From positions 1 to 42,950 of the forward strand of contig JABIBQ010000002.1 in the NCBI GenBank assembly GCA_018652685.1: a DNA stretch of 42,950 bases, in the 5' to 3' direction. This stretch comes from Candidatus Bathyarchaeota archaeon (GTDB taxonomy: Archaea; Thermoproteota; Bathyarchaeia; TCS64). Every line of letters begins with the position of its first letter. Position 1 is the stretch's first letter. The notes under the pieces were generated by a model. The model saw nothing but the letters and a program-made list of their open reading frames with translations, searched no databases and was not told where the DNA came from. Positions 16,562 to 24,646 of the stretch are shown here, one piece after another. A program made the position numbers and the translations under genes.

Positions 16562-17584
16562 CTAGAGGGGCAGAACCGAGGAAGCCTTAAAAGAAATGTT
16601 TACCGGCTCGCCTAGTTTCAGGCTCATCTCGTTGAAGCTCCTGCGAGTGATCTGGACCGTGAACACCTCACCCACATCAATATCGATCATGACGATGCCA
16701 TCCCTCTCGTTTACTCCGGTAATCAGGCCCCTGAACTGGTTCCTGGCGCTGGTCTCGATCCAGCCCTTGCTGATGATGATGTCCTGGGGCCTAACGTGAA
16801 GGGATATCCTACCCGTTAATGGACTGCTGGTGCGGATGATAATGTCCCCGACGTGTACCTGAGAGACGCCCTTCTCCACGTTTGAGATACCTGTGTACAC
16901 GTTCTCGGTGAACCTATTGACCGAGTCAAGCTTGTATGGGTCACCCTGCTCAGTGATGATCCCTTCCTCTAGGAAAATTACGTGTTTTGCGATCCGCTTA
17001 ACCTGATCCAAATCATGGGTTGATATTACAACTAGTCTTTTCTCTGATTCTTGGACCAGGATATCCGTGATCAGGCTGACATTTACAGGGTCGAGATTGC
17101 TAGTTGGCTCGTCCAGGAGCAGCACCTCGGGGTCAAGGATGAGTGCACGTGCCAACGCTACCCTCTGCTGCTCCCCCCCTGACAGGTTCCTTGCATATCT
17201 CTCTCCGTATGCTTCCAGGGAGACGAGGTCAAGGGCGTCAGAGACTTTTCTTTTGATCTCCTCGTCAGAAACTCCTCTAATTCTCAGTCCGTAGGAAAGG
17301 TTTGTTCTGACCGTCCCGTTGAGGAACTGTGGGGTCTGGAAAACCATTGTGACTCGTCGCCTGAGGTCAAGGAGTACCGCGGGGGTCACTTCAGTGCCAT
17401 TGAAACTTAGCTTCCCCTGTGAAGGGGTTAGCAATCCTGCCAGTATCTTCAGGAGCGTGGTCTTCCCTGAGCCGCTTTTACCAATTACACCGAGAGCCTG
17501 GGCTCCAATGTTGATATTGATATTCTTGAGGGCTGGCTCCCCATCGTACTCCCTTACCAAGCCCTTGATCTCGAATATACTCAT
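16562..17584 (-). CDS. tupC: Tungstate/molybdate ABC transporter ATP-binding protein
   Basis: A 340-residue ATPase that powers oxyanion import. It has Walker A 'GKSGSGKT' (35-42), Q-loop 'VFQTPQFL', signature 'LSGGEQQ' (134-140), Walker B 'VLLLDEP' and H-loop 'STHDLD'. The C-terminal hundred residues form a TOBE/Mop-like domain ('LHVRPQDIIIS...ITRRSFNEMSLKLGEPV'), as in molybdate and tungstate ATPases, which can bind the anion for trans-inhibition. It follows the permease gene directly, sharing one base, in a tupA-tupB-tupC order. Confidence 0.88.
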   Translation of the reverse strand: MSIFEIKGLVREYDGEPALKNININIGAQALGVIGKSGSGKTTLLKILAGLLTPSQGKLSFNGTEVTPAVLLDLRRRVTMVFQTPQFLNGTVRTNLSYGLRIRGVSDEEIKRKVSDALDLVSLEAYGERYARNLSGGEQQRVALARALILDPEVLLLDEPTSNLDPVNVSLITDILVQESEKRLVVISTHDLDQVKRIAKHVIFLEEGIITEQGDPYKLDSVNRFTENVYTGISNVEKGVSQVHVGDIIIRTSSPLTGRISLHVRPQDIIISKGWIETSARNQFRGLITGVNERDGIVMIDIDVGEVFTVQITRRSFNEMSLKLGEPVNISFKASSVLPL

Positions 17585-18282
17585 CAGGTTTCTCCTCCCT
17601 GAAGCACCCGGATAAGGTAGTTCATGAGCAGGACAACCGAGATGAGAATCAGGCTCAACGCGAAGCTCAGCCCGAACTGACCTTTATTGGTCTCAAGCGC
17701 GATCGCTGTCGTAAGTACCCTGGTTAGGTCGGTTATGTTGGCCCCAAGCATCGTCGCGATACCCAGCTCGGCGAAAGCACGATTGAAACTGGAGATAATA
17801 GCCAGGCTCACACCGTTGAATGACTCGCGGAGAACGGCCAGAGCCACCTGAGTCTCGGATGCGCCGAGAGTCCTCGCCAGATCATTGACCTCGCCCATCT
17901 TGCTCTCAAGTGCGCTCACGATGAAGGTGACGGAGATGGGCAGGATGAGCATCGCCTGACCGATAGCCATTCCCTGGACCGAGTAGAGGAGTTTCAGGTG
18001 CCCTAACGGACCGGTCCTTGAAAGAAGCATGTACAGGACGAGACCAAGCGTGACCGTTGGGATGCCGACCAGGGAGTTGAACAGGAACTTGATGGTTCCC
18101 CTACCTGGAAAGTTCTTCATTGTCAATACCAGGCTCAAGGGAATACCAATAATTGAGGCTAGAAACGTGGCAAAACCCGCCGTCTCTATTGACCTGAGGG
18201 TTATGGAGATGACTGTGGGATCCAACGAAAGGATGAGTCTGACCGCCTCGGCCAGACCCTCGGATATTGTCCCCCAGCTCAT
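17584..18282 (-). CDS. tupB: Tungstate ABC transporter permease
   Basis: A 232-residue polytopic membrane protein with five or six hydrophobic segments and the inner-membrane-component loop 'LARTLGASETQVALAVL', which docks on the ATPase. Its small size fits TupB. It sits between the binding-protein and ATPase genes, 18 bases after the former. The substrate is inferred from the TupA-type binding protein. Confidence 0.88.
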   Translation of the reverse strand: MSWGTISEGLAEAVRLILSLDPTVISITLRSIETAGFATFLASIIGIPLSLVLTMKNFPGRGTIKFLFNSLVGIPTVTLGLVLYMLLSRTGPLGHLKLLYSVQGMAIGQAMLILPISVTFIVSALESKMGEVNDLARTLGASETQVALAVLRESFNGVSLAIISSFNRAFAELGIATMLGANITDLTRVLTTAIALETNKGQFGLSFALSLILISVVLLMNYLIRVLQGGET

Positions 18283-18300
18283 GCTACACCAAGACCCTTC

Positions 18301-19308
18301 TTACCCGTATAAATCTCCGCTTTGGTACCTGAACTCCTCGGGACACTCGTTTCCATCATAGTAGGCGTACTCCTCGACCCATTTTACAAACTCAGAGCCC
18401 GGGGTCTCCAGTTCAGGCATCCAGGGCTTGAAGAGGGTTGACCCGAACTCGTCGATTCCGTACCCCGCCATCAATTCCTGTACATCATCGGTCAGGAGGT
18501 AGTGGAGAAAGTCCTCGGCGTCAACATAGTTGGTCATCTCGTTGACCTTCGGGTTACATAGGATAGCACTGTAAACGTTCAGGGTTTCCTCCCCCGAGTT
18601 CACTATCTTTACTAACTCTATGTTTCCGTTCCCATAGTTCTTGAGGTAGGTGGCAACGTCGGTCAGGGTGTAAGCGCCTTTCTCGTTCGCCAACTGTAGA
18701 GTCGCCGTCATGCCGGCACCTGCCTCGATGTACCAGTGCCTCCCCTCGTCTCCTCCAGGTTGCACCTTCAACTCTTCAAGGTCCAAACCCGTTGATTTCC
18801 ACAGGCTCTTTTCCTTGGAGTGGGTCCCCGAGTTATCCCCCCTGCTCACCCATAACGCGTCCCTGTTCACACCTTCCTCCTGTACCTTGAGAAGGGCGTC
18901 TATCGGGTTCATGCCGAGGATTCCGGCAGGATCGGATTCTGGTCCAACAATGATGAAAAAGTTGTACGCTATTATCTTCCTGTTCACCCCGTGGCCGCTT
19001 TCCATGAAACCTAGCTCCTGACCAGGGCTGTGGACCATGATCATATCAGCGTCCCCACGTTTCGCGGTCTCGATTGCGAGACCTGTTCCCTGCGAGACAA
19101 ATAGAATAGTTGTATCGGGGTAGTCGACCTCGAACCTCTCCTTCAGAACGTCCAGTAGACCTGTCTCGTAAAGACTTGTGGTGGTCGATATTATCAACGG
19201 GGGGTGGGGTTTTGGCTTGACCGCCACCCGGTACGCGGCTCCCGTGATTATTAACCCGAATATTACAGCAAATATGTATGTCGATTGTTTAATCTTGAAT
19301 CCTGACAT
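18301..19308 (-). CDS. tupA: Tungstate-binding lipoprotein-like/anchored protein (TupA type)
   Basis: A 335-residue extracellular binding protein. An N-terminal hydrophobic helix (about 11-25) with few basic residues before it acts as signal or membrane anchor; no lipobox Cys is obvious. Right after it comes 'LIISTTTSLYETGLLDVL', whose TTTS motif (42-45) is the hallmark of TupA tungstate-binding proteins. Further family text is 'SRGDNSGTHSKEKSLW' and 'EAGAGMTATLQLANEKGAYTLTD'. It heads the transporter operon, divergent from the pterin-cofactor operon. Preference for tungstate over molybdate is known for the family but not shown here. Confidence 0.9.
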   Translation of the reverse strand: MSGFKIKQSTYIFAVIFGLIITGAAYRVAVKPKPHPPLIISTTTSLYETGLLDVLKERFEVDYPDTTILFVSQGTGLAIETAKRGDADMIMVHSPGQELGFMESGHGVNRKIIAYNFFIIVGPESDPAGILGMNPIDALLKVQEEGVNRDALWVSRGDNSGTHSKEKSLWKSTGLDLEELKVQPGGDEGRHWYIEAGAGMTATLQLANEKGAYTLTDVATYLKNYGNGNIELVKIVNSGEETLNVYSAILCNPKVNEMTNYVDAEDFLHYLLTDDVQELMAGYGIDEFGSTLFKPWMPELETPGSEFVKWVEEYAYYDGNECPEEFRYQSGDLYG

Positions 19309-19337
19309 GGGTGTACCACCATCAAAGATATGATATG

Positions 19338-19393
19338 TTTATTTATGCATATCGAGGGGTTCGATATGTGTAGCCATGCATAACAATATAAAA
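19338..19393. promoter_or_regulatory. Divergent tupA/moaA promoters with inverted-repeat operator
   Basis: A perfect inverted repeat CATATCGA-GGGGT-TCGATATG lies at 19348-19368. It sits just upstream of the minus-strand TATA of tupA (about 19338-19345) and about 17 bases upstream of the plus-strand TATA of moaA (AATATAAAA, 19385-19393). One dimeric regulator could therefore control both uptake and cofactor synthesis. GGGAGG 11 bases before GTG 19428 is the moaA ribosome binding site. No regulator gene lies beside it. Confidence 0.6.
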
Positions 19394-19427
19394 CCCAGAG
19401 CACATCAAAAGGGAGGCGACCTCACAA

Positions 19428-20345
19428 GTGACCACACTAGTTGACCCACACGGAAGGCCCATCAATAGCCTCAGGATCAGCCTGACACAGCGATGCAACT
19501 TTAACTGCTTCTTCTGCCACCACGAGGGCGAGCACGGCTCAGGCGACGAGTTGACCGTCGATGAGGTGGAGCGTATAGTCAAGTTAGCGGCGGAACAGGG
19601 CATAACCAAGGTCAAGTTGACCGGAGGTGAGCCGCTGGTACGCAAGGACATCGTCGAGATCGTGAGGCGAATCAGCCCTCTCGTCGAGGAGGTCTCCATG
19701 ACCACCAACGCAAGCAGGCTCAAAGAACTGGCAGGCCCACTGAAAGATGCCGGACTGGCAAGGGTAAACGTAAGCCTCCACACGCTATGCCCGGAGTCAT
19801 TCGAGGAGATCACGGGGAACGGCACTGAGTCAGTGACCACAGGGATCGAGGAGGCCGTCAAGTACGGACTAAACCCGGTCAAGCTGAACATGGTGGTCAT
19901 GAAGGGCATCAACAACGAGGAGATCGACAGCCTCATCGATTACAGCAGGGAGGTCGGAGGAGTATTACAACTCATAGAGTTCCAAGAGTTGGAGGACGGT
20001 GTGGAGCACTACGACTCGTACCACTACGATCTGGTTCCAGTTGAGGAGGACTTGGAGAAGCGATCCAATAAAGTGGTGGAGCGGGAGATGCACCTCAGGA
20101 AGATATACTACCTGAAAGACGGGGCACGGGTCGAGGTGGTGAGACCCATGCACAACAGCAAGTTCTGCGCATACTGCACCAGGATCAGGGTAACCAGCGA
20201 CGGCAAGCTAAAGTCATGTTTAATGAGGGACGACAACCATGTCCCATTCGTGTCGCTGATGAGGGGCGGGGCACCAGAGGAAGAGATCATAGGCGCGTTC
20301 AATGAGGCCGTTTCGAGGCGGGCTCCATTCTGGAGGGACGAGTGA
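19428..20345 (+). CDS. moaA: GTP 3',8-cyclase MoaA
   Basis: A 305-residue radical SAM enzyme that starts molybdopterin synthesis by rearranging GTP. The SAM-cluster motif is 'CNFNCFFC' (Cys23, 27, 30); 'KLTGGEPLVRKDI' binds SAM. The second, substrate-binding 4Fe-4S cluster uses the C-terminal 'FCAYCTRIRVTSDGKLKSCL'. It starts at GTG 19428, preceded by GGGAGG and a TATA box 40 bases away. It is the first of six Moco genes that overlap or abut. Confidence 0.94.
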   Translation: MTTLVDPHGRPINSLRISLTQRCNFNCFFCHHEGEHGSGDELTVDEVERIVKLAAEQGITKVKLTGGEPLVRKDIVEIVRRISPLVEEVSMTTNASRLKELAGPLKDAGLARVNVSLHTLCPESFEEITGNGTESVTTGIEEAVKYGLNPVKLNMVVMKGINNEEIDSLIDYSREVGGVLQLIEFQELEDGVEHYDSYHYDLVPVEEDLEKRSNKVVEREMHLRKIYYLKDGARVEVVRPMHNSKFCAYCTRIRVTSDGKLKSCLMRDDNHVPFVSLMRGGAPEEEIIGAFNEAVSRRAPFWRDE

Positions 20346-20587
20346 TGAAGATCAAGGTAACGTACTACGGGCAGTTCAGGGATATCACGGGATTGAAGGA
20401 AGAGGAGATAGAGGCCAAGGACGGCGTGACCGTCGTTGAGCTCAGGGACCAGGTCAGGGACAAGTACGCGAAGATAGCTGCAAAGGAGGAAGTTCTTGTG
20501 GCCATCAACAACTCGTTCACCAGCCTTGAGACCGTGGTCAAGAAGGATGACAAGGTGGCGTTCTTCCCGCCGGTGAGTGGGGGATAA
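20345..20587 (+). CDS. moaD: MoaD, molybdopterin synthase sulfur-carrier subunit
   Basis: An 80-residue ubiquitin-fold protein ending in 'FFPPVSGG'. The C-terminal Gly-Gly is adenylated and thiocarboxylated to deliver sulfur to molybdopterin. The ATG at 20345 shares its first base with the moaA stop. The activating MoeB/UbaA enzyme is not in the window. Confidence 0.9.
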   Translation: MKIKVTYYGQFRDITGLKEEEIEAKDGVTVVELRDQVRDKYAKIAAKEEVLVAINNSFTSLETVVKKDDKVAFFPPVSGG

Positions 20588-20588
20588 G

Positions 20589-21005
20589 ATGATTTTCATT
20601 CAGAGAGAGGAAGCGGACAGGAACGCTATAACCGAGATGGTGCAGAGAAGCGGCAGCGGCTGCGTTGTCCAGTTCATCGGCGTGGTCCGCGACAACAGCG
20701 AGGGCAAAGAGGTCTCCAACATGACCGTAGAGGTCTATGAGGAGATGGCCAGGAAGCAGCTTGAAGACATCAGAGCCGAGTGCAAGGCAAAGTTCGGCGT
20801 ACAAGAGGTGGCCATCGTCCACAGATACGGCGAGTTCAAGGTCGGAGACGAACTTGTTTTCATCGCCATATCGGCAGGGCACAGAAAGGCGGCGTTCAAG
20901 GCATGCATGTACTTCATCGACGAGCTGAAGCAGAGGGTGCCGATATGGAAGAAGGAGGTAAACCCGGACGGGAGTTACTGGGTGGAGGGCGAGAAACGTG
21001 AGTGA
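20589..21005 (+). CDS. moaE: MoaE, molybdopterin synthase catalytic subunit
   Basis: 138 residues. MoaE converts cPMP to molybdopterin with sulfur from MoaD. Family motifs are 'VVQFIGVVRDNSEG', 'EEMARKQLEDI', 'IVHRYGEFKVGDE', 'SAGHRKAAFKA' and the active-site 'RVPIWKKE'. ATG 20589 is one base after the moaD stop; an in-frame GTG at 20577 inside moaD is less likely. Confidence 0.93.
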   Translation: MIFIQREEADRNAITEMVQRSGSGCVVQFIGVVRDNSEGKEVSNMTVEVYEEMARKQLEDIRAECKAKFGVQEVAIVHRYGEFKVGDELVFIAISAGHRKAAFKACMYFIDELKQRVPIWKKEVNPDGSYWVEGEKRE

Positions 21006-21447
21006 AGACCCAATAAAAATGATTGACGTATCAGGGAAGAAGGTAGTTTCAAGGAAGGCAGTTGCAGCCGGAGTAATCAAGCTACAGGCTTCAACCGTGG
21101 AGACCATTAGGCAAGGCAAGATCAAGAAAGGTGACCCGTTGACGGTCGGGGAGATAGCCGCGATCCTAGCGGTGAAGAACACTCCGAGCCTGATACCGCT
21201 CTGCCACAACATTCCAATCGGCAAGGCACATGTCGAGTACACCTTGGGCGAGGATACAATCGAGGCAAGATGTACGGTGACCACGAACGCCCAGACAGGC
21301 GTCGAGATGGAGGCACTTGCAGGCGTATCGATAGCACTTTTGAACATCTGGGACATGACAAAGTACCTTGAGAAGGACGAGGACGGTCAATACCCGGACA
21401 CGAGGATATCGGATATCAGAGTTATCGAGAAGATGAAGGGAAAATGA
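20998..21447 (+). CDS. moaC: MoaC, cyclic pyranopterin monophosphate synthase
   Basis: 149 residues. It acts after MoaA to form cPMP. It has 'MIDVSGKKVVSRKAVAAGVI', the conserved 'LIPLCHNIPI', and 'TGVEMEALAGVSIALLNIWDMTK'. It starts with GTG 20998, overlapping moaE by 8 bases. MoaC therefore follows MoaD and MoaE here, unlike the moaABCDE order of Escherichia coli. Confidence 0.94.
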   Translation: MSEDPIKMIDVSGKKVVSRKAVAAGVIKLQASTVETIRQGKIKKGDPLTVGEIAAILAVKNTPSLIPLCHNIPIGKAHVEYTLGEDTIEARCTVTTNAQTGVEMEALAGVSIALLNIWDMTKYLEKDEDGQYPDTRISDIRVIEKMKGK

Positions 21448-21950
21448 GCCACAATCACCACCCAAGGGACCAAAAGGTAAGCGCGACATTCGCGTTACTG
21501 GTTACAAGCGACTCAAGGACACCTGATACGGACGAGACGGGTAAGCTCGCGAAGAAGCTGCTCTCTGAGGCAGGTCACGAGGTTGTTGAGTACGGGATTG
21601 TGCCCAATGACTCAGGTAAGATCAAGGACTGGCTGGCTAACGTTATCGAAAACAGCGAGACCCAGATAATTATCACCAGCGGAGGAACCGGAATCGGTTC
21701 CGTTGACAAGACGGTTGACACCGCGAAGAAGCTGTTCGAGAAGGAGCTACCCGGGTTCGGGGAATACTTCAGGAGGCTCAGCTACGACGAGATAGGTACG
21801 CCCGGCCTCATGAGCCGTTCCACGGCTGGGGTAGTCAACAAGAAGATCATATTCTGCCTACCCGGAAGCAGGGGGGCCATGAAAACCGCGTTAAACAAGA
21901 TAATACTGCCCGGAATTGGGCACATGATATGGGAGCTGAACAGAAGATGA
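21444..21950 (+). CDS. moaB: MoaB/MogA-family molybdopterin adenylyltransferase
   Basis: 168 residues. In archaea MoaB adenylates molybdopterin before metal insertion by MoeA. The MPT-binding fold shows 'IIITSGGTGIGSVDKTVD' and 'LSYDEIGTPGLMSRSTAGV', with 'FCLPGSRGAMKTAL' near the end. It overlaps moaC as ATGA. The N-terminus has two His residues ('SHNHHP') of no known role. Confidence 0.92.
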   Translation: MSHNHHPRDQKVSATFALLVTSDSRTPDTDETGKLAKKLLSEAGHEVVEYGIVPNDSGKIKDWLANVIENSETQIIITSGGTGIGSVDKTVDTAKKLFEKELPGFGEYFRRLSYDEIGTPGLMSRSTAGVVNKKIIFCLPGSRGAMKTALNKIILPGIGHMIWELNRR

Positions 21951-23164
21951 CAATGAAGCCATTCGGGGAGCTGATGCCGCGATTACAGGCATTAGAAATC
22001 ATAGACAATCACATCAAACCCATCAAGGGGACCAAGAAAATCCCGATCGGAGAATCAAATGGGCGAGTAATAGCCGAGAATGTAGTGGCCGGTTTCGACG
22101 TCCCTCCTTTCCCGAGGGCAAGCATGGACGGCTACGCCGTCAAGGCCAAGGACACGACTGGGGCAACCGAGAAAAAGCCCATCGCACTCAAGTTAATCGG
22201 CATCCAGCACACGGGAGGCGTATTCGATGGCACTGTCAACGATGGCGAGTGTCTTGAGATCGCAACCGGCGCACCCATGCCTGACGGAGCAGACGCCGTT
22301 GTGATGGTGGAGTACACCAACAAGGACGGCGAGGAAGTATCAATCGAGGGACAGGTCGCCCCTTTAAGGAACATGGCCGAGGCAGGGGCCGACATGACCA
22401 AGGGAACACACGTCCTCTCACCGGGCAAGACCATCACGCCGGGGGTTATTGGAGCCCTCGCGGCCCTCGGGTACATCGAGGTGGAGGTCTACAGGAAGCC
22501 TAGGGTCGCCATATACAGCAGCGGGCCTGAGATAGCGCCACAGGGACAGGCGTTGAAGCCCGGTCAGATCTATGACATCAACAGCTACACCCTGGCAACA
22601 GTCATCGAGGCAAACGGAGGCGTCGCGGTCGTCATCGGAATCGTGGAGGACACCGTTGAATCAATCAAAGAATCACTCGGGAGCGCATCTGAGCACGACC
22701 TATGGGTCGTCAGTGGCGGTAGCAGTGTGGGCACCAAGGACCTGTTCAGCGAGGTCATGGAGGAGATGGGGACAATCTACTTCCACGGCGTCAAGACCAA
22801 GCCGGGCAAGCCGACGCTCTTCGGCGAAGTTGACGGCACGCCCATGTTCGGCATGCCAGGTTACCCAACCAGCTGCCTCAACAACAGCTACGTGTACCTG
22901 ATGCCAGCCCTACGAAAGATGGCGAGGCTCGCACCCAAGCACTGGGTCAAGGTCAAGCTGCCCATGGGCCACGAGATGGTGTCCAAGAGCGACAGGGAGC
23001 AGTTCATTACCGTGCGCATCGAGGACGGCAAGGCTTACAGGGTCTACAAGCAGAGCGGGGACATCACCAGCATGACCCACGCCGACGGCTTCATCATCCT
23101 ACCCATCGGTACCAACAAGGCCGACGAGGGCGAGGAAGTCGAGGTAACCCTTCTCCATATCTAG
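21947..23164 (+). CDS. moeA: MoeA, molybdopterin molybdenumtransferase
   Basis: 405 residues, the usual length without a C-terminal periplasmic-binding domain. MoeA inserts molybdate or tungstate into adenylated molybdopterin. Domain 1 has 'VPPFPRASMDGYAVKA'; domain 2 'GAPMPDGADAVVMVE'; domain 3 'SSGPEI', 'VVSGGSSVGTKD' and 'FGMPGYPTSCLN'. ATG 21947 overlaps moaB as ATGA. Archaea often have two MoeA copies, one for each metal; only one is seen here. Confidence 0.94.
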   Translation: MTMKPFGELMPRLQALEIIDNHIKPIKGTKKIPIGESNGRVIAENVVAGFDVPPFPRASMDGYAVKAKDTTGATEKKPIALKLIGIQHTGGVFDGTVNDGECLEIATGAPMPDGADAVVMVEYTNKDGEEVSIEGQVAPLRNMAEAGADMTKGTHVLSPGKTITPGVIGALAALGYIEVEVYRKPRVAIYSSGPEIAPQGQALKPGQIYDINSYTLATVIEANGGVAVVIGIVEDTVESIKESLGSASEHDLWVVSGGSSVGTKDLFSEVMEEMGTIYFHGVKTKPGKPTLFGEVDGTPMFGMPGYPTSCLNNSYVYLMPALRKMARLAPKHWVKVKLPMGHEMVSKSDREQFITVRIEDGKAYRVYKQSGDITSMTHADGFIILPIGTNKADEGEEVEVTLLHI

Positions 23165-23206
23165 ACACAGTTTAATGCAAAGACGCCCTTCTTTCTCTCG
23201 ATTAAA

Positions 23207-24490
23207 TTGGAGTTCAAGCTAGGCGAGGATTTCGCACTTGAAATGGACGCCAAGGACCCACTTGTTGGGTTCAAGGACCGCTTTTACCACCTTGAAGGCT
23301 CAATCTACATGGACGGCAACAGCCTGGGGCTGATGAGCAAGGACGCCGAGAAGACCCTTCTCAGGCTAATCGAGGAGTGGAAGGTACTTGGCATCAAGGG
23401 CTGGGGCGAAGGAGAGATACCGTGGATCAGCTACGCAGACGAACTGGGTAACCTCCAGGCACCATTAGTAGGAGCCGAGGAGAACGAGTGTGTCGTCACA
23501 GGGGGAACAACGGTCAACCTGCACACCCTTGTTTCGACTTTCTACAAGCCTGAGGGCAAGAAAAAGAAGATTTTAGCGGACGAACTCAACTTCCCAAGCG
23601 ACCTGTACGCGCTGAGCGCCCAGATCAGGCTCAAGGGCGGCGACCCTGACGAGGATTTGGTCCTAGTCAAGAGCAGGGACGGCATGACCATCGAGGAAGA
23701 GGATATCATCGCCGCGATGACTGACGAGGTGCAGCTAGCACTCCTTCCAAGCATCTACTACAAGAGCGGCCAGCTCCTGGATATGGGAAGGATGACGGAA
23801 GAGGCCCACAAGAGGGGCATCATCGTAGGTTTCGACTGCAGCCACTCCACAGGGGTTGTACCCCACCACTTCAGCAAGTGGGGCAGCGACTTCGCATTCT
23901 GGTGCAACTACAAGTACATGAACGGCGGGCCCGGCAGCACGGGCAGCATCTACGTCAACAAGAAGCACTGGGACGAGATGCCCGGGATGGCGGGGTGGTT
24001 CGGAAACAACCGCAGCACCATGTTCGAGATGAGGCAAAAGTTCGACTCGGCGGGGTCGGCAACTGCATGGCAGATCGGCACTACCACTATGCTGTCCACG
24101 GCTCCCATCGAGGGCAGCCTCAGGATGATGCGCGAGGCGGGCATCGAGAACATCAGGGAGAAGAGCCTGAAGATCACGGGGTACCTCATGTACCTCATCG
24201 ACGAGATGCTCAGCGGCGAGCCCTATAACTACGGCATCGCCACGCCCCGCGAGGACAAGCGGAGAGGCGGGCACGTCGGCGTATTCCATAAGGACGCATG
24301 GAGGATCAACCAGGCACTGGTAGCAAAGGGCGTCATCCCGGACTACCGCCCACCAAATATCATCAGGCTGGCACCCATACCGCTGTACGTCAGCTACCAC
24401 GACGTGTGGAAGGTGGCGCAGGTGCTGAAAGCCATTATCGATGACGGCGACATCGAGAAGTTCAGTGACGACAAGTCCACCGTCACCTAG
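23207..24490 (+). CDS. kynU: Kynureninase
   Basis: A 427-residue PLP enzyme that cleaves kynurenine to anthranilate and alanine. Family text includes 'IYMDGNSLGLMSK', 'GGTTVNLHTLVSTFY', the cofactor-binding 'GFDCSHSTGVVPHHF', and 'FWCNYKYMNGGPGSTGSIYV' with Schiff-base Lys236, then 'MAGWFGNN'. It starts with TTG 23207, 42 bases after moeA. A weak TATA (GTTTAAT, about 23170-23176) gives it a possible promoter of its own. No tryptophan dioxygenase or formamidase is in the window, so the source of its substrate is not shown. Confidence 0.9.
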   Translation: MEFKLGEDFALEMDAKDPLVGFKDRFYHLEGSIYMDGNSLGLMSKDAEKTLLRLIEEWKVLGIKGWGEGEIPWISYADELGNLQAPLVGAEENECVVTGGTTVNLHTLVSTFYKPEGKKKKILADELNFPSDLYALSAQIRLKGGDPDEDLVLVKSRDGMTIEEEDIIAAMTDEVQLALLPSIYYKSGQLLDMGRMTEEAHKRGIIVGFDCSHSTGVVPHHFSKWGSDFAFWCNYKYMNGGPGSTGSIYVNKKHWDEMPGMAGWFGNNRSTMFEMRQKFDSAGSATAWQIGTTTMLSTAPIEGSLRMMREAGIENIREKSLKITGYLMYLIDEMLSGEPYNYGIATPREDKRRGGHVGVFHKDAWRINQALVAKGVIPDYRPPNIIRLAPIPLYVSYHDVWKVAQVLKAIIDDGDIEKFSDDKSTVT

Positions 24491-24535
24491 CCCCCATCAT
24501 GCCCTTATCCCACACCACCTCGCACCGGATGCCCC

Positions 24536-24586
24536 TTTTTTTCCCTTATGTCAGATTACTTGATGCAAGCCACTAAAAATTTTTTT
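24536..24586 (+). terminator. T-tract terminator region after kynureninase
   Basis: Two runs of seven T (24536-24542 and 24580-24586) follow the kynU stop, in the 156-base gap before the convergent hemerythrin gene. T tracts are the common archaeal termination signal. No other feature was seen in this gap. Confidence 0.45.
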
Positions 24587-24646
24587 CGCGTTAATACCAG
24601 TGACGGGATCAAAAGAAGCCGTTTTAGGGCCTGGTTTTGAAAAAGG

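Noticed and set aside
20538-21356. A 272-codon minus-strand frame across moaE and moaC
   Set aside because: It lies opposite two firmly identified genes that show clear conserved motifs; its translation shows no family pattern and no start signals.
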